From assembly GCA_001897605.1 (NCBI GenBank), contig MKTL01000001.1:310001-374000 (forward strand): a stretch of DNA of 64,000 nt, in the 5' to 3' direction. Positions 48,718 to 57,673 of the stretch are shown here, in pieces. Under the pieces are notes generated by a model. The model saw only the letters and a program-made list of their open reading frames with translations, did no database searches and was not told the DNA's origin. The position numbers and the translations under genes were made by a program. The DNA comes from Clostridiales bacterium 38-18. Lineage in GTDB: Bacteria > Bacillota > Clostridia > Peptostreptococcales > Acidaminobacteraceae. Position 1 is the stretch's first letter. The number at the start of each line of letters is the position of its first letter.

Positions 48718-51105
48718 ATGGAGACAGCAGAAAAGCTATTACAATCCTTAACAATTGAAGAAAAGGCAAGGCTTTGCGTCGGTAGGAGTTTTTGGGAAAT
48801 CGAGGGTGTAACAAGACTGGGCATTAAACCAATCAAGGTATCTGATGGGCCTCATGGACTAAGAAAACAAATTGATGGAAATGATCATCTAGGAATTCAA
48901 TCCAGTCAGCCTGCGACTTGCTTTCCTACAGCTAGCTTACTTGGAGCAACTTGGAATCCCAGCTTGATCTATGAAATGGGAGTCGCATTGGGCAGAGAGT
49001 GCCTTGATCAAGATGTACAAATCCTTCTTGGACCTGGAATAAACATGAAACGATCGCCACTGTGTGGTAGAAATTTTGAATACTTCTCTGAGGATCCACA
49101 TCTAACCTCCGAATTGGCTATTGCGTTGTGTCAAGGAATTCAATCTCAAAACGTTGGCATCTCATTAAAGCATTATGCAGTAAACAATCAAGAGACGAGG
49201 CGCATGATCATTAATGCGGTAGTAGATGATCGGGCATTAAGAGAGATTTACCTTAAGGCATTTGAAAATGTCATAAAGGCAGTGGAGCCTGAAACGGTGA
49301 TGTGTTCCTATAACCGTTTGAATGGTAGCTACTGCAGTGAAAACAATTGGCTTTTGAATGAGGTTTTGAGACGTGATTGGGGATATAAAGGAACCCTTAT
49401 AACAGACTGGGGAGCTACAAATGATAGAGTTTTAGGACTTATCAACGGTCAAGATATAGAGATGCCGGGTGCAACTGACGAAAGTTATCGGCTCATTTTG
49501 CAAGCGATAGATAATAAATACTTAGAGGTTGAGAGGTTAGATCAGGCTGCGCTTAGAGTGTTGAAGCTTTTAATGAAGTTCCAAGAGAATCATCTCATCC
49601 AATCCAAGTCATCTTCAGTCGATATGTATAAAACTCACCACAGATTAGCCAAGGAGGTAGCAGCTGAGGGAATTGTACTGCTTAAAAATAATGGTATTTT
49701 ACCTCTTTCTAAAAAGCAGAGGGTTGCAGTGCTGGGTGAGTTTGCTGAGCATCCAAGATACCAGGGCAGTGGGAGCTCCTTAATTGTGCCAACCGAGCTT
49801 GATCAAGTTCTGGAATGTATAATAAGGAAGGTTGAACAAAGTGATTTTATTAAACACCATATAGGGTTTAAGTCTGATTTCTCTAATCTAAACGCGTGTG
49901 ATAAAATAAAGGAAATCTGCATGAGCTCAGATGTCGTTTGTCTTTTTGTTGGGTTAACTGAGGCGTACGAATCTGAAGGATTTGATAGAGAAACCCTCAG
50001 TTTACCAGCGCACCACTTGAAGCTGATTGAAGAAGTAAAAAAATACAGCTCAAATGTGGTTGTGTGCTTAAGCAATGGCGCTCCAGTAAGTATGCCGTGG
50101 AAAGAGGAAATCGCTGCTATCCTGGAAGGCTATTTGTGTGGACAAGCAGGCGCTGCTGCTTTAGTTGATATTCTATATGGCGATATAAATCCCAGTGGTA
50201 AGCTGGCTGAAACATTTCCTGAGGAAAATAGCGTTGGCTTTGGTGATGAAAAAAATGTCATCTACAAGGAGTCGATATATGTTGGTTATCGATTTTATGA
50301 TCGGTTTAAAGGAAGCTTGGAATTCCCTTTTGGTCATGGACTGAGCTATACGACGTTTGATATTTATGAGGCACAATATGAGGAAAAGGAAGAAAAATTA
50401 TCTGTAACGGTTGGTAATCTGGGTCATACGGATGGAAAAACCGTGATACAGGTGTATTTGGAGGCACCATTAGAACGGACACATAGAGCTAAGAAAACGC
50501 TAATAGCTTTCAAAAAAGTATATCTAAGGCATGGTGAGAAGCTGTTGATAGTAATGACCATCCCTAAAGAGGCCTTTCAGATTTTTGATCCGGAATTACA
50601 AGAATGGTATATTCCTTCAGGTGAATACAGGCTACATATTGGATTTTCATCAGTTGATCTACCAATTAATTTGCCAGTTAAGGTTAAAGAAACAGAAGAA
50701 GGCTATAAAATTTCTATAATGAGAGAGACACCACTTGATAATCTTTATGTTTCAAATTATAACGATTGCTTTACAATTACTGAGCAAGCATTTTTAAAAG
50801 CCTCTCAACTTGAAAAATACACATCAAATAAGATAGATTTGAACACGCCAATTTATGATATGACGCATACAAAAGTAGGCTGGCTTCTTATGAAATTGGT
50901 AAATCTAATTACGTGGCAGCAAAGCAGAAAGCAAAGCAATGAAGGCATGAAAAAAATGATTATCAGTGTAAGAAAAGAGATTACATTGAGAAACCTAACG
51001 ATGATGTCCAATGGTTTTCTTAAAAATCGTATTGGATATGGATTGCTAGAAATGATACAGGGTAACTATTATAAAGGTTTAAAAATTATTATTAGGAAGA
51101 AATAA
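48718..51105 (+). CDS. Glycoside hydrolase family 3 (beta-glucosidase/xylosidase type)
   Basis: 795 residues from ATG 48718 (GGGAGGCACT upstream). GH3 barrel (about 10-290) with IKVSDGPHGLRKQ, SLKHYAVNNQETRR and the nucleophile D230 in LITDWGATNDR; GH3_C sandwich (about 320-545) with GIVLLKNNGILPLS and YQGSGSSLIVP; fibronectin-III-like domain (about 570-660); and a further 130-residue tail of unknown kind ending in basic residues. No signal peptide, so cytoplasmic, cleaving small beta-glycosides after import. No transporter is adjacent. The substrate is unresolved. Confidence 0.93.
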   Translation: METAEKLLQSLTIEEKARLCVGRSFWEIEGVTRLGIKPIKVSDGPHGLRKQIDGNDHLGIQSSQPATCFPTASLLGATWNPSLIYEMGVALGRECLDQDVQILLGPGINMKRSPLCGRNFEYFSEDPHLTSELAIALCQGIQSQNVGISLKHYAVNNQETRRMIINAVVDDRALREIYLKAFENVIKAVEPETVMCSYNRLNGSYCSENNWLLNEVLRRDWGYKGTLITDWGATNDRVLGLINGQDIEMPGATDESYRLILQAIDNKYLEVERLDQAALRVLKLLMKFQENHLIQSKSSSVDMYKTHHRLAKEVAAEGIVLLKNNGILPLSKKQRVAVLGEFAEHPRYQGSGSSLIVPTELDQVLECIIRKVEQSDFIKHHIGFKSDFSNLNACDKIKEICMSSDVVCLFVGLTEAYESEGFDRETLSLPAHHLKLIEEVKKYSSNVVVCLSNGAPVSMPWKEEIAAILEGYLCGQAGAAALVDILYGDINPSGKLAETFPEENSVGFGDEKNVIYKESIYVGYRFYDRFKGSLEFPFGHGLSYTTFDIYEAQYEEKEEKLSVTVGNLGHTDGKTVIQVYLEAPLERTHRAKKTLIAFKKVYLRHGEKLLIVMTIPKEAFQIFDPELQEWYIPSGEYRLHIGFSSVDLPINLPVKVKETEEGYKISIMRETPLDNLYVSNYNDCFTITEQAFLKASQLEKYTSNKIDLNTPIYDMTHTKVGWLLMKLVNLITWQQSRKQSNEGMKKMIISVRKEITLRNLTMMSNGFLKNRIGYGLLEMIQGNYYKGLKIIIRKK

Positions 51106-51117
51106 TGAGGTGAATGC

Positions 51118-52920
51118 ATGCGACAAAAACAAATTTTTAAGTATTTAGTAGCACTACTGATATTCTTTACCCTTTCATCCACTCAAGCTTATGCAGAGCC
51201 AAGCTCTTGGTCTCAAACCTCAATTGAAACTGGAAAATCGCTTGAACTTATTCCAAATGAACTATTGTCAAATTATCAAACCTTTATAACAAGGGAAGAG
51301 TTTGCGGAGATGGTCGTGAGACTCTATGAAAGGCTAAGTGGTGAAACGGTAAAACTGACCATTCAAAATCCTTTTATAGATACTACTAATTCAGAGATTC
51401 TGAAAGCTTATCAGATTGGCATTATTTCTGGAACTTCAGCAACACAGTTTTCACCCAATGCAAGCATAACCAGAGAGCAAATTGCGGTGATGTTTTATAA
51501 GTGTCTAAAAATTGCAATGCCAAGCGTTATTTCAGGTCCGTATACAGTGAACTTTACAGATAGCGCTACGATAGCTTCGTATGCTACTGAAGCAGTTGGA
51601 TACATGAATCATGAAGGTATATTAAATGGTACGGGAGGCAATAACGTATCGCCTAAGGGCAATGCAACTAGAGAACAGGCTATGGTATTGGTAACAAATA
51701 CTTACTCAAAATTTGAAGGAGAAAATACGCCCAAGATTGAGTTGAAGCCTTCTGAAATATCAAAGCAAGTCAGCCCAGCGGTTGTTTACATTGAGACATT
51801 TGATGCCAATGGCGATTTGCTAGGAACCGGTAGTGGCATGAACGTCGAAGCAAACGGCAAGATTTTTACCAACTTTCATGTAATTGAAGGCGCAAGTAAG
51901 ATAACCGTTAAGTTTGTCGAGGGAAAATCCTATGAGGTTGTAGCCCTCTATGCGTACGATGCGGATAGAGATGTTGCGGTACTAAAAATAAACGGTACTG
52001 GCTTACCTACAGTGGTTTTTGGAAATTCGGCGTCACTTGAAAATGGAGAGGAAATTTTAACCATTGGAAGTCCAATAGGTCTTGAAAATACCATTTCTGA
52101 TGGACTTATTAGCAACCGTTCAAGGACACTAGAAGGACAAAATTACCTTCAAATTTCTGCACCTATTTCACCTGGAAGTAGTGGGGGTGCCCTAGTTAAT
52201 CTTTATGGTGAGGTAGTTGGGATTACATCAGCACAATTTGTAAGTGGACAAAATTTGAACCTTGCAATTCCTATCAATGAAGTAAAACGGTTCCAAAGCA
52301 CAAACCTAAATATGAGCCTTGGTGCGTTTTCAAAGTTGAAAATCGAAAAACGAATCGATTATGATAATGGAGATTACTATATTGGTGAGGTAGTTGGTGG
52401 CGTTCCTCAAGGAAAGGGAACGTTATATTACGCGATCGGAGACAAATACGTTGGCGATTTTTACGATGGGCTCAAGGAAGGCGATGGCATATATTATTGG
52501 GCCAACGGCGAGCGTTACGAGGGTGAATTCTATTACGATTATATGCATGGTGATGGCAAATATTACTATACCGACGGCGTTGTATTTAAGGGTGGCTGGT
52601 ATTACGATGAGGTTATAGAAAATCAAATGATCCCAGCACCCTATGTAAAAGCAGTTTCAAATTCTGAAATAGAAATTGGTTGGGCTGACAATGGTATGGG
52701 CTGGTATTATCGTGTTTATTATGCCTTTTCTAAGGATGGACCTTGGTATTACTTTGAAGACAGCAATGGAGATGTCGGCAATCTGATCTGGCAGGGGCAG
52801 TATTCAGCAAATTTATACGATATTGATCCTGGTAGTACAATCTACATCGTCGTCTCAAGCTATATTTTCGATATTGAGTCAGAGGACAGCAAGATGATTC
52901 AAATAACCTTACCAAAATAA
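51118..52920 (+). CDS. Surface serine protease with SLH, HtrA-type trypsin, MORN and fibronectin-III-like parts
   Basis: 600 residues. Signal peptide at about 1-27; two SLH-type wall-anchoring repeats at about 50-200 (ITREEFAEMVVRLYER, ITREQIAVMFYKC, ATREQAMVLVTN); a trypsin-like HtrA/DegP domain at about 215-400 with triad H254 (NFHVIEG), D285 (DRDVAVLKI) and S355 (PGSSGGALV); three MORN repeats at about 418-500 (YIGEVVGGVPQGKGTLYY, YVGDFYDGLKEGDGIYYW, YEGEFYYDYMHGDGKYYY); and a C-terminal beta-sandwich. No PDZ domain. MORN repeats with a secreted protease is an unusual order. Thirteen bases after the GH3 gene; start TGAGGTGAATGC before ATG. Confidence 0.9.
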   Translation: MRQKQIFKYLVALLIFFTLSSTQAYAEPSSWSQTSIETGKSLELIPNELLSNYQTFITREEFAEMVVRLYERLSGETVKLTIQNPFIDTTNSEILKAYQIGIISGTSATQFSPNASITREQIAVMFYKCLKIAMPSVISGPYTVNFTDSATIASYATEAVGYMNHEGILNGTGGNNVSPKGNATREQAMVLVTNTYSKFEGENTPKIELKPSEISKQVSPAVVYIETFDANGDLLGTGSGMNVEANGKIFTNFHVIEGASKITVKFVEGKSYEVVALYAYDADRDVAVLKINGTGLPTVVFGNSASLENGEEILTIGSPIGLENTISDGLISNRSRTLEGQNYLQISAPISPGSSGGALVNLYGEVVGITSAQFVSGQNLNLAIPINEVKRFQSTNLNMSLGAFSKLKIEKRIDYDNGDYYIGEVVGGVPQGKGTLYYAIGDKYVGDFYDGLKEGDGIYYWANGERYEGEFYYDYMHGDGKYYYTDGVVFKGGWYYDEVIENQMIPAPYVKAVSNSEIEIGWADNGMGWYYRVYYAFSKDGPWYYFEDSNGDVGNLIWQGQYSANLYDIDPGSTIYIVVSSYIFDIESEDSKMIQITLPK

Positions 52921-52948
52921 TTCAAACTGACGATCTCTACTTAGGTAA

Positions 52949-53536
52949 TTATTGGTGTGATCTCTGTATAAGCTGTTCAATGAGCAAGCTGTCATCAGTA
53001 TTTTGCGATAGATAAAGATTAGTTAACTGCTCATGGGTTAAATCCATATCGGATTTAACCCATTCTATTAAAACAGCAGTTGAAATGGCTGATCGCATCG
53101 CGACATAATAATTATAGTAGGGTATTTCAATTTCTGGAAATTGTACCATAAGCAGCTTTAGCATATGATTGAATGCGGCATTGAATACGCCAATTTTATC
53201 TGTTTTTATGATGAGCCTGACTATGTTTGTATGTTGCTCCCAGAAGAGCAGATAGGGTTTGATAAAGGTCTCATCTAATCGATAATCTTGCGATAAATCT
53301 AATTGTGACTTTAAAGCGATACCACATTGAAGATAGGTTTCATCACAAATATAACGAATGACGTCATCAACGGTGTCAAAGCATCTGTAAAAGGTAGCAC
53401 GGCCAACACCAGCAATCTTGACCAGATCGATAATTTTTACATCTGCTAACGGCAGTGCTTCTAGAGTTCTCATCAAAGCGTTTGATATTGCTTTTGCAGA
53501 TGCTTTTGATCTCGCATCTTGACTGACATGATACAT
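52949..53536 (-). CDS. TetR-family transcriptional regulator
   Basis: 195 residues from ATG 53536 (TAGGAGGAAAT upstream). N-terminal DNA-binding helices ALMRTLEALPLADVKIIDLVKIAGVGRATFYRCFDTVDDVIRYI; C-terminal helical domain of the TetR_C type with LLFWEQHTNIVRLIIKTD. It lies 21 bases downstream of the HAAS-domain membrane gene on the same strand, so it could be the last gene of that unit. The ligand and targets are unknown. Confidence 0.9.
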   Translation of the reverse strand: MYHVSQDARSKASAKAISNALMRTLEALPLADVKIIDLVKIAGVGRATFYRCFDTVDDVIRYICDETYLQCGIALKSQLDLSQDYRLDETFIKPYLLFWEQHTNIVRLIIKTDKIGVFNAAFNHMLKLLMVQFPEIEIPYYNYYVAMRSAISTAVLIEWVKSDMDLTHEQLTNLYLSQNTDDSLLIEQLIQRSHQ

Positions 53537-53557
53537 ATTTCCTCCTAAGCTCAAAGA

Positions 53558-54508
53558 CTATTTTGATATAAACTCAGCTTTTGCATGTTTCCATAGTGTT
53601 AATCCAGTGAAGAAGGCAGTAACCACTACTGAAATACTTAAAATGGATTTTAGAACCGTTACTATTTCAGAGTTCAATAAATTCTGGACGACTGAGAAAT
53701 CTATATACCCTTTGCCAAAAACAACTAATGCAAACACAGCTAATCCAGCTAGCGAGAGTACACTATCAGCGATTCTAGATTTTCTATCCCATGTGCCTCT
53801 GATGATTAAATATAAGCTTAGAGCAATTGAAAGCCCCCATAGAGTGTTAATGATAGGTATTATATTTGCAAACTCAGAAGTGTTAAAGAGCTCGAGAGTC
53901 CTTGTCTGCGCTCCCGTTTTCATATATAAACCAGCTGTAAAATAATTTAACCAAATGAGTGCCATAATAGTAAACCCTATTTCAAATGCCTTCTCAACGA
54001 TCGATATTCTATGCTCAGCTGGAACAAATTTAGATAAAGAGCTGATTTGCCATTCATCTGTTTCAGGTACTGAGACACCTTTTCTTGAGATTAGTATGAA
54101 GATCAAAGTGATAACGCCAAAGGTCGATAGGCAAGCGTTAACAGAGCCGGCAATAAAATCAATGATAAATGCAATGGTTGGTAAATCTGCTTGTACGGTT
54201 TCGATTATTCCTGTGACCATCAAAGAAATGATGATAGCGATTAATGTGATTTTACTTACCATAAAATAAATCGGAATAAGTTCAGAGCTGATGATTGTGT
54301 GAGGTTTTCCTAAATAAGCCTCTGCGACAACTCTTGGTGAGCCAATCTCGTACAAAACCTCTGTAATCTCCTCATTTGAATAATCCTTTTCTCCATATTT
54401 GACAAGCAGCTGTTCATAAATAGTCGCTTCAACCTCTTTCCCGATGTCTGCTCTGTTTTTTTCAGGCAAATACTTGCCAAGTGTATAAATGTAGTTTTTT
54501 ATTAACAT
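53558..54508 (-). CDS. HAAS-domain membrane protein
   Basis: 316 residues. N-terminal HAAS domain (about 1-75: YIYTLGKYLPEKNRADIGKEVEATIYEQLLVKYGEKDYSNEEITEVLYEIGSPRVVAEAYLG), a helical module found next to PadR-type regulators, then five to six membrane helices. Start: GGAGGGTTAAC before ATG; it begins right after the PadR stop, so the genes are coupled. The pair acts as a regulator plus a membrane partner; the ligand is unknown. Confidence 0.9.
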   Translation of the reverse strand: MLIKNYIYTLGKYLPEKNRADIGKEVEATIYEQLLVKYGEKDYSNEEITEVLYEIGSPRVVAEAYLGKPHTIISSELIPIYFMVSKITLIAIIISLMVTGIIETVQADLPTIAFIIDFIAGSVNACLSTFGVITLIFILISRKGVSVPETDEWQISSLSKFVPAEHRISIVEKAFEIGFTIMALIWLNYFTAGLYMKTGAQTRTLELFNTSEFANIIPIINTLWGLSIALSLYLIIRGTWDRKSRIADSVLSLAGLAVFALVVFGKGYIDFSVVQNLLNSEIVTVLKSILSISVVVTAFFTGLTLWKHAKAEFISK

Positions 54509-54509
54509 G

Positions 54510-54851
54510 TTAACCCTCCTTTGAGAATAAATGATTAAGTGAATTTGCCATGGTTTGCCATTCGATAGTCAGTGCTTCTCGTAGCCTTAAACCTTCTTCG
54601 CTAATTTTGTAATAACGTCTTGGTCGATTGTCCTCTAACTGCCATATGGACTCTAATAGTCCTTGTTTTTCTAAACGTCTTAGTAATGGATATAATGTAT
54701 TTTGGTCGATTTCAAGACCGTGCTCTGAAAGTGCTTGAATCAGTGAATACCCATAACAGGGTTCGTCTAACTTTGAAAGAACGGCTAGCACCAGTACGCC
54801 GCGTCTCATTTCCTGTAAGGCATTGCTTAGTAATTTATCATATTCGCTCAT
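54510..54851 (-). CDS. PadR-family transcriptional regulator
   Basis: 113 residues. Winged helix with RGVLVLAVLSKLDEPCYGYSLIQALSEHGLEIDQNTLYPLLRRLEKQGLLESIWQLEDNRPRRYYKISEEG, the PadR core, and a short C-terminal helix. Start: AGAGGTGAGATT before ATG. Its promoter contains a perfect 13-base inverted repeat in the spacer, so autorepression is likely. Confidence 0.95.
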   Translation of the reverse strand: MSEYDKLLSNALQEMRRGVLVLAVLSKLDEPCYGYSLIQALSEHGLEIDQNTLYPLLRRLEKQGLLESIWQLEDNRPRRYYKISEEGLRLREALTIEWQTMANSLNHLFSKEG

Positions 54852-54870
54852 AATCTCACCTCTTGATCAC

Positions 54871-54900
54871 ATTATACTGTGTGACACACACCAATGTCAA
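54871..54900 (-). promoter_or_regulatory. PadR promoter with internal operator
   Basis: Minus strand: TTGACA (54900-54895), 18-base spacer, TATAAT (54876-54871). The inverted repeat TGTGTG-A-CACACA (54878-54890) fills the spacer. Confidence 0.78.
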
Positions 54901-54953
54901 CTAAAAATATTAAGGATTTTAAATTATCATGACTATTTACTAAAAATTACACA

Positions 54954-54986
54954 TAAAAAAACCGCTAATCCATGAGGAATAGCGGT
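54954..54986 (-). terminator. Terminator of the hisS unit
   Basis: Minus strand: ACCGCTATTCC, four-base loop, GGATTAGCGGT, then a run of T (54960-54954). Just downstream of the YgjP-like stop at 54995. Confidence 0.88.
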
Positions 54987-54994
54987 AATTAAGC

Positions 54995-55468
54995 TTATAA
55001 TTCTTCTGAATGAAACAAGGCTTCAACCTGCTTGTATTTTGGGATGATGGCTCCAATACATCTTTGAAAGGAACGATCGTGATTGAGATGCTTCATATGA
55101 CACAGCTCATGTACAACCACATAGTCAATCTGTTCAAGAGGCTTTGTAATTAAGAGATAATTAAAGGTTAATTCTCTTTTACTGTTACAGGAGCCCCATT
55201 TGTTAAAGCTGACTTCAATGGTCACACTTTTGGGTTTTTCTTTGAAATTTGCTACGTAATACGCAATTCTTTTTTCAATTAAAGCTTTGCACTTTTTTTT
55301 ATAAAAGCGCTCTATTAGAACTTTCACCTCTTTTAAATCAGGCTGCTGTTCAGCTTTTATCACTATGGTTTCAGCGATCATTTCTACATACGGTTTTGAA
55401 AGCGCTTCATACTCATAAACGATATCGATGGGATTACCTAAATATTTCGAGCTGGCTATTTTATTCAT
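54995..55468 (-). CDS. YgjP-like metallopeptidase, short paralogue
   Basis: 157 residues from ATG 55468, overlapping the hisS end by eight bases. HELCHMKHLNHDRSF provides the HExxH zinc motif with a downstream histidine; WGSCNSKRELTFNYLLI is the YgjP/DUF45 signature. It is about 80 residues shorter than the paralogue at 56878-57588: the N-terminal beta region is mostly missing. It may be a trimmed copy or a distinct subtype. Cytoplasmic. Translational coupling to hisS is likely, as the ribosome site is weak. Confidence 0.82.
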   Translation of the reverse strand: MNKIASSKYLGNPIDIVYEYEALSKPYVEMIAETIVIKAEQQPDLKEVKVLIERFYKKKCKALIEKRIAYYVANFKEKPKSVTIEVSFNKWGSCNSKRELTFNYLLITKPLEQIDYVVVHELCHMKHLNHDRSFQRCIGAIIPKYKQVEALFHSEEL

Positions 55469-56720
55469 TTTTCTCAAAAGGCTTAACTTCTATCGCTTCA
55501 TCCGCACTTCTAAAAATGCCATATCCCGTGTATGCGGCTCTATCAAGTTGTGTCAGTTGCTTGCCTAACTTCTTTTTCATACGATAGAGGGAAACGATAT
55601 CGTATTCTTGTCTAAGCTTAGTCGCTGCGGTCACAACTTCTGAGATGGATTTTTGATCGTCAAATAAAAGCGCAATTTTTTGTGCGTTATTAAGCTGACG
55701 CTCTTCAGATATTAGTATATCGACGATACGTTCAAAGCCAATTGAAAATCCAACCGCAGGAACGTCAATCCCAGAAATTTTACCGATCATCTTATCGTAT
55801 CGACCACCACCAGCGATCGAGTAGCCCAAATCACTATAAGTAATTTCAAAAATTGTACTTGTGTAGTAACCCATACCGCGAACCAAAGTATGATCAAAGA
55901 CGATTTTAAAGGTGTCAGCTAGACCACCGATAACGTCTAGAATGTCTTTCAGATTATCATATCCTTCTGGACACATTTCTTTGATGCCTTCAAGTCCCTG
56001 TGATTCAAGCTCAGCGGATTTTTCTAGAAGTAATTCAATTGCAGCCGTATCGTAATTCTTTGCATTAAGCTCCTTGCGAATGCCTTCAATACCAATTTTA
56101 TCAAGCTTGTCCAATGTAATCGCAACATCGCCAAACACTTCTTCAGAAAATCCAGATGAAATCACAATCGCCTTCAAAATACGTCGGTCGCTGATTTTAA
56201 TGGTGAACTCACCAAAGCCAAGTCTTTTTAAGGTAGAAGAAATCGTTTGAATGATTTCGATTTCTGCAAGGTTACTTTCATCACCGATGATGTCGATGTC
56301 ACATTGAGCGAAAGAACGATATCTGCCTTTTTGTGCGCGTTCTGCTCTGAAAACGGGACCCATTTGGATGGCTTTAAATATAGATGGCAACTCGTTTCTA
56401 TTGTTAGCATAGAAACGTACCAGTGGTAAAGTAAGATCGAATCTTAGTCCGTAATCGGCTAGGTCATCCGCATGAATGGCATCACCGGCTAATAATTTTT
56501 CAAGCTTTTCACCACGTTGCATGATTTTAAAGATGAGTTTAGTGTTTTCACCACCATCACCACCAGTTAAATTATCGATGTTTTCAAGGTAAGACGTTTC
56601 AATTTCAGTAAAACCACTTTTCTTATATTCATCGCGAATTTCACTCATTACAAATTCGCGGACGGCCTTTTCTCTTGGTAAAAAGTCCCTCATTCCGGTT
56701 GGGGGAAGTGTTGTATACAT
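55461..56720 (-). CDS. hisS: Histidyl-tRNA synthetase
   Basis: 419 residues. Class II core: motif 1 region SGFTEIETSYLENIDNLTG, motif 2 FRAERAQKGRYRSFAQCDIDIIG, histidine-A loop GMGYYTSTIFEITY, GGRYDKMIG, motif 3 PAVGFSIGFERIVDIL; then the anticodon domain with LRQEYDIVSLYRMKKKLGKQL. Start: TAGGAGGTATT before ATG. The C-terminus is shorter than in some relatives, ending soon after the anticodon-binding strands. A TATAAT at 56756-56751 (minus) is the likely -10 box. No T-box precedes it. Confidence 0.96.
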   Translation of the reverse strand: MYTTLPPTGMRDFLPREKAVREFVMSEIRDEYKKSGFTEIETSYLENIDNLTGGDGGENTKLIFKIMQRGEKLEKLLAGDAIHADDLADYGLRFDLTLPLVRFYANNRNELPSIFKAIQMGPVFRAERAQKGRYRSFAQCDIDIIGDESNLAEIEIIQTISSTLKRLGFGEFTIKISDRRILKAIVISSGFSEEVFGDVAITLDKLDKIGIEGIRKELNAKNYDTAAIELLLEKSAELESQGLEGIKEMCPEGYDNLKDILDVIGGLADTFKIVFDHTLVRGMGYYTSTIFEITYSDLGYSIAGGGRYDKMIGKISGIDVPAVGFSIGFERIVDILISEERQLNNAQKIALLFDDQKSISEVVTAATKLRQEYDIVSLYRMKKKLGKQLTQLDRAAYTGYGIFRSADEAIEVKPFEKNE

Positions 56721-56877
56721 AATACCTCCTATTGTGCTTTGATTTTATATATTATACCATGAAAAAAACACGTTTGGCGTTTTTTTAGGGCTGAACTTTG
56801 GATTTTATCTGTTGTGAAATCATGTTATGATACTGGCATATGAAGCGTTAAATAAGATGTAATATGTAAGGAGTTAT

Positions 56878-57588
56878 ATGTTAGACAAGAATAGATTGAA
56901 GGGTTTGAGTCAATCAATAGAAGGAATAGAATTTGAGCTTAAAAGAAGTGCAAGAAAAACGATGTGCATTCAGGTTAAAAGAGATGGCAGCGTCATAATA
57001 TTGGCACCGAATAAAGCTAAAAATGAAGTGATCGAGCAGTTTATAATTTCGAAAAAGGATTGGCTGATTAGTGCCTCCGAAAAGGTTAAGAAGCGTATAA
57101 GGCTAAAGCCTGAAATTGTCGAAGGTGTAAAAGTTGAAATAATGGGGCAAACTAGAACGGTTGTCCAATTGGATATTAATTCTAAAAAAGACTATCTATT
57201 TGAGAGCAATCTGCTCTCGCTTTATAGCGTGGATGGGAAATCATTTGAAAATGCTTTAGTAGATATAGTGATGCTCTATATCCAAGAAAAAATAGCTGTT
57301 TACTCTAAATTATTAGCGGTAAAGCCAGCCAAGGTGACAATTAAAGCTCAAAAGAGTCGATGGGGAAGCTGCAACGCAAAAGGCGAAATAACTTTTAATT
57401 GGCGATTGGTTTTTGCACCTAAAGAGGTTATTGATTATGTCATCGTTCATGAGCTTGGTCACATGGTTCATATGAATCATTCAAGGCTGTTTTGGGATAC
57501 AGTTGAATCGATATTACCTGACTATAAGAAGAGAAGAGAATGGTTAAAGGCTGAAGGTGGATTTATTGACTGGTCCTTCAATAATTAA
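56878..57588 (+). CDS. YgjP-like metallopeptidase, full-length
   Basis: 236 residues, the normal family size. N-terminal beta region (GIEFELKRSARKTMCIQVKRDGSVIILAPNKA), then RWGSCNAKGEITFNWRLVFAPKEVIDYVIVHELGHMVHMNHSRLFWDTVE with HExxH and a third histidine. Such proteins are predicted cytosolic zinc peptidases, often near restriction or tRNA genes. It is divergent from hisS, on the far side of which the shorter paralogue lies. Start: TAAGGAGTTAT before ATG. Confidence 0.92.
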   Translation: MLDKNRLKGLSQSIEGIEFELKRSARKTMCIQVKRDGSVIILAPNKAKNEVIEQFIISKKDWLISASEKVKKRIRLKPEIVEGVKVEIMGQTRTVVQLDINSKKDYLFESNLLSLYSVDGKSFENALVDIVMLYIQEKIAVYSKLLAVKPAKVTIKAQKSRWGSCNAKGEITFNWRLVFAPKEVIDYVIVHELGHMVHMNHSRLFWDTVESILPDYKKRREWLKAEGGFIDWSFNN

Positions 57589-57616
57589 AAAATGTTAACA
57601 ATTTTAGTGCAATGAA

Positions 57617-57645
57617 TTGAAACCTTAAAGGGATTGAGATAAAAT
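57617..57645 (+). promoter_or_regulatory. Promoter of the PAS-GAF-HD-GYP gene
   Basis: TTGAAA (57617-57622), 17-base spacer, TAAAAT (57640-57645), 28 bases before the ATG at 57674. Confidence 0.65.
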
Positions 57646-57673
57646 GATTAAAAGCGCTTAAATTGGAGGCATT

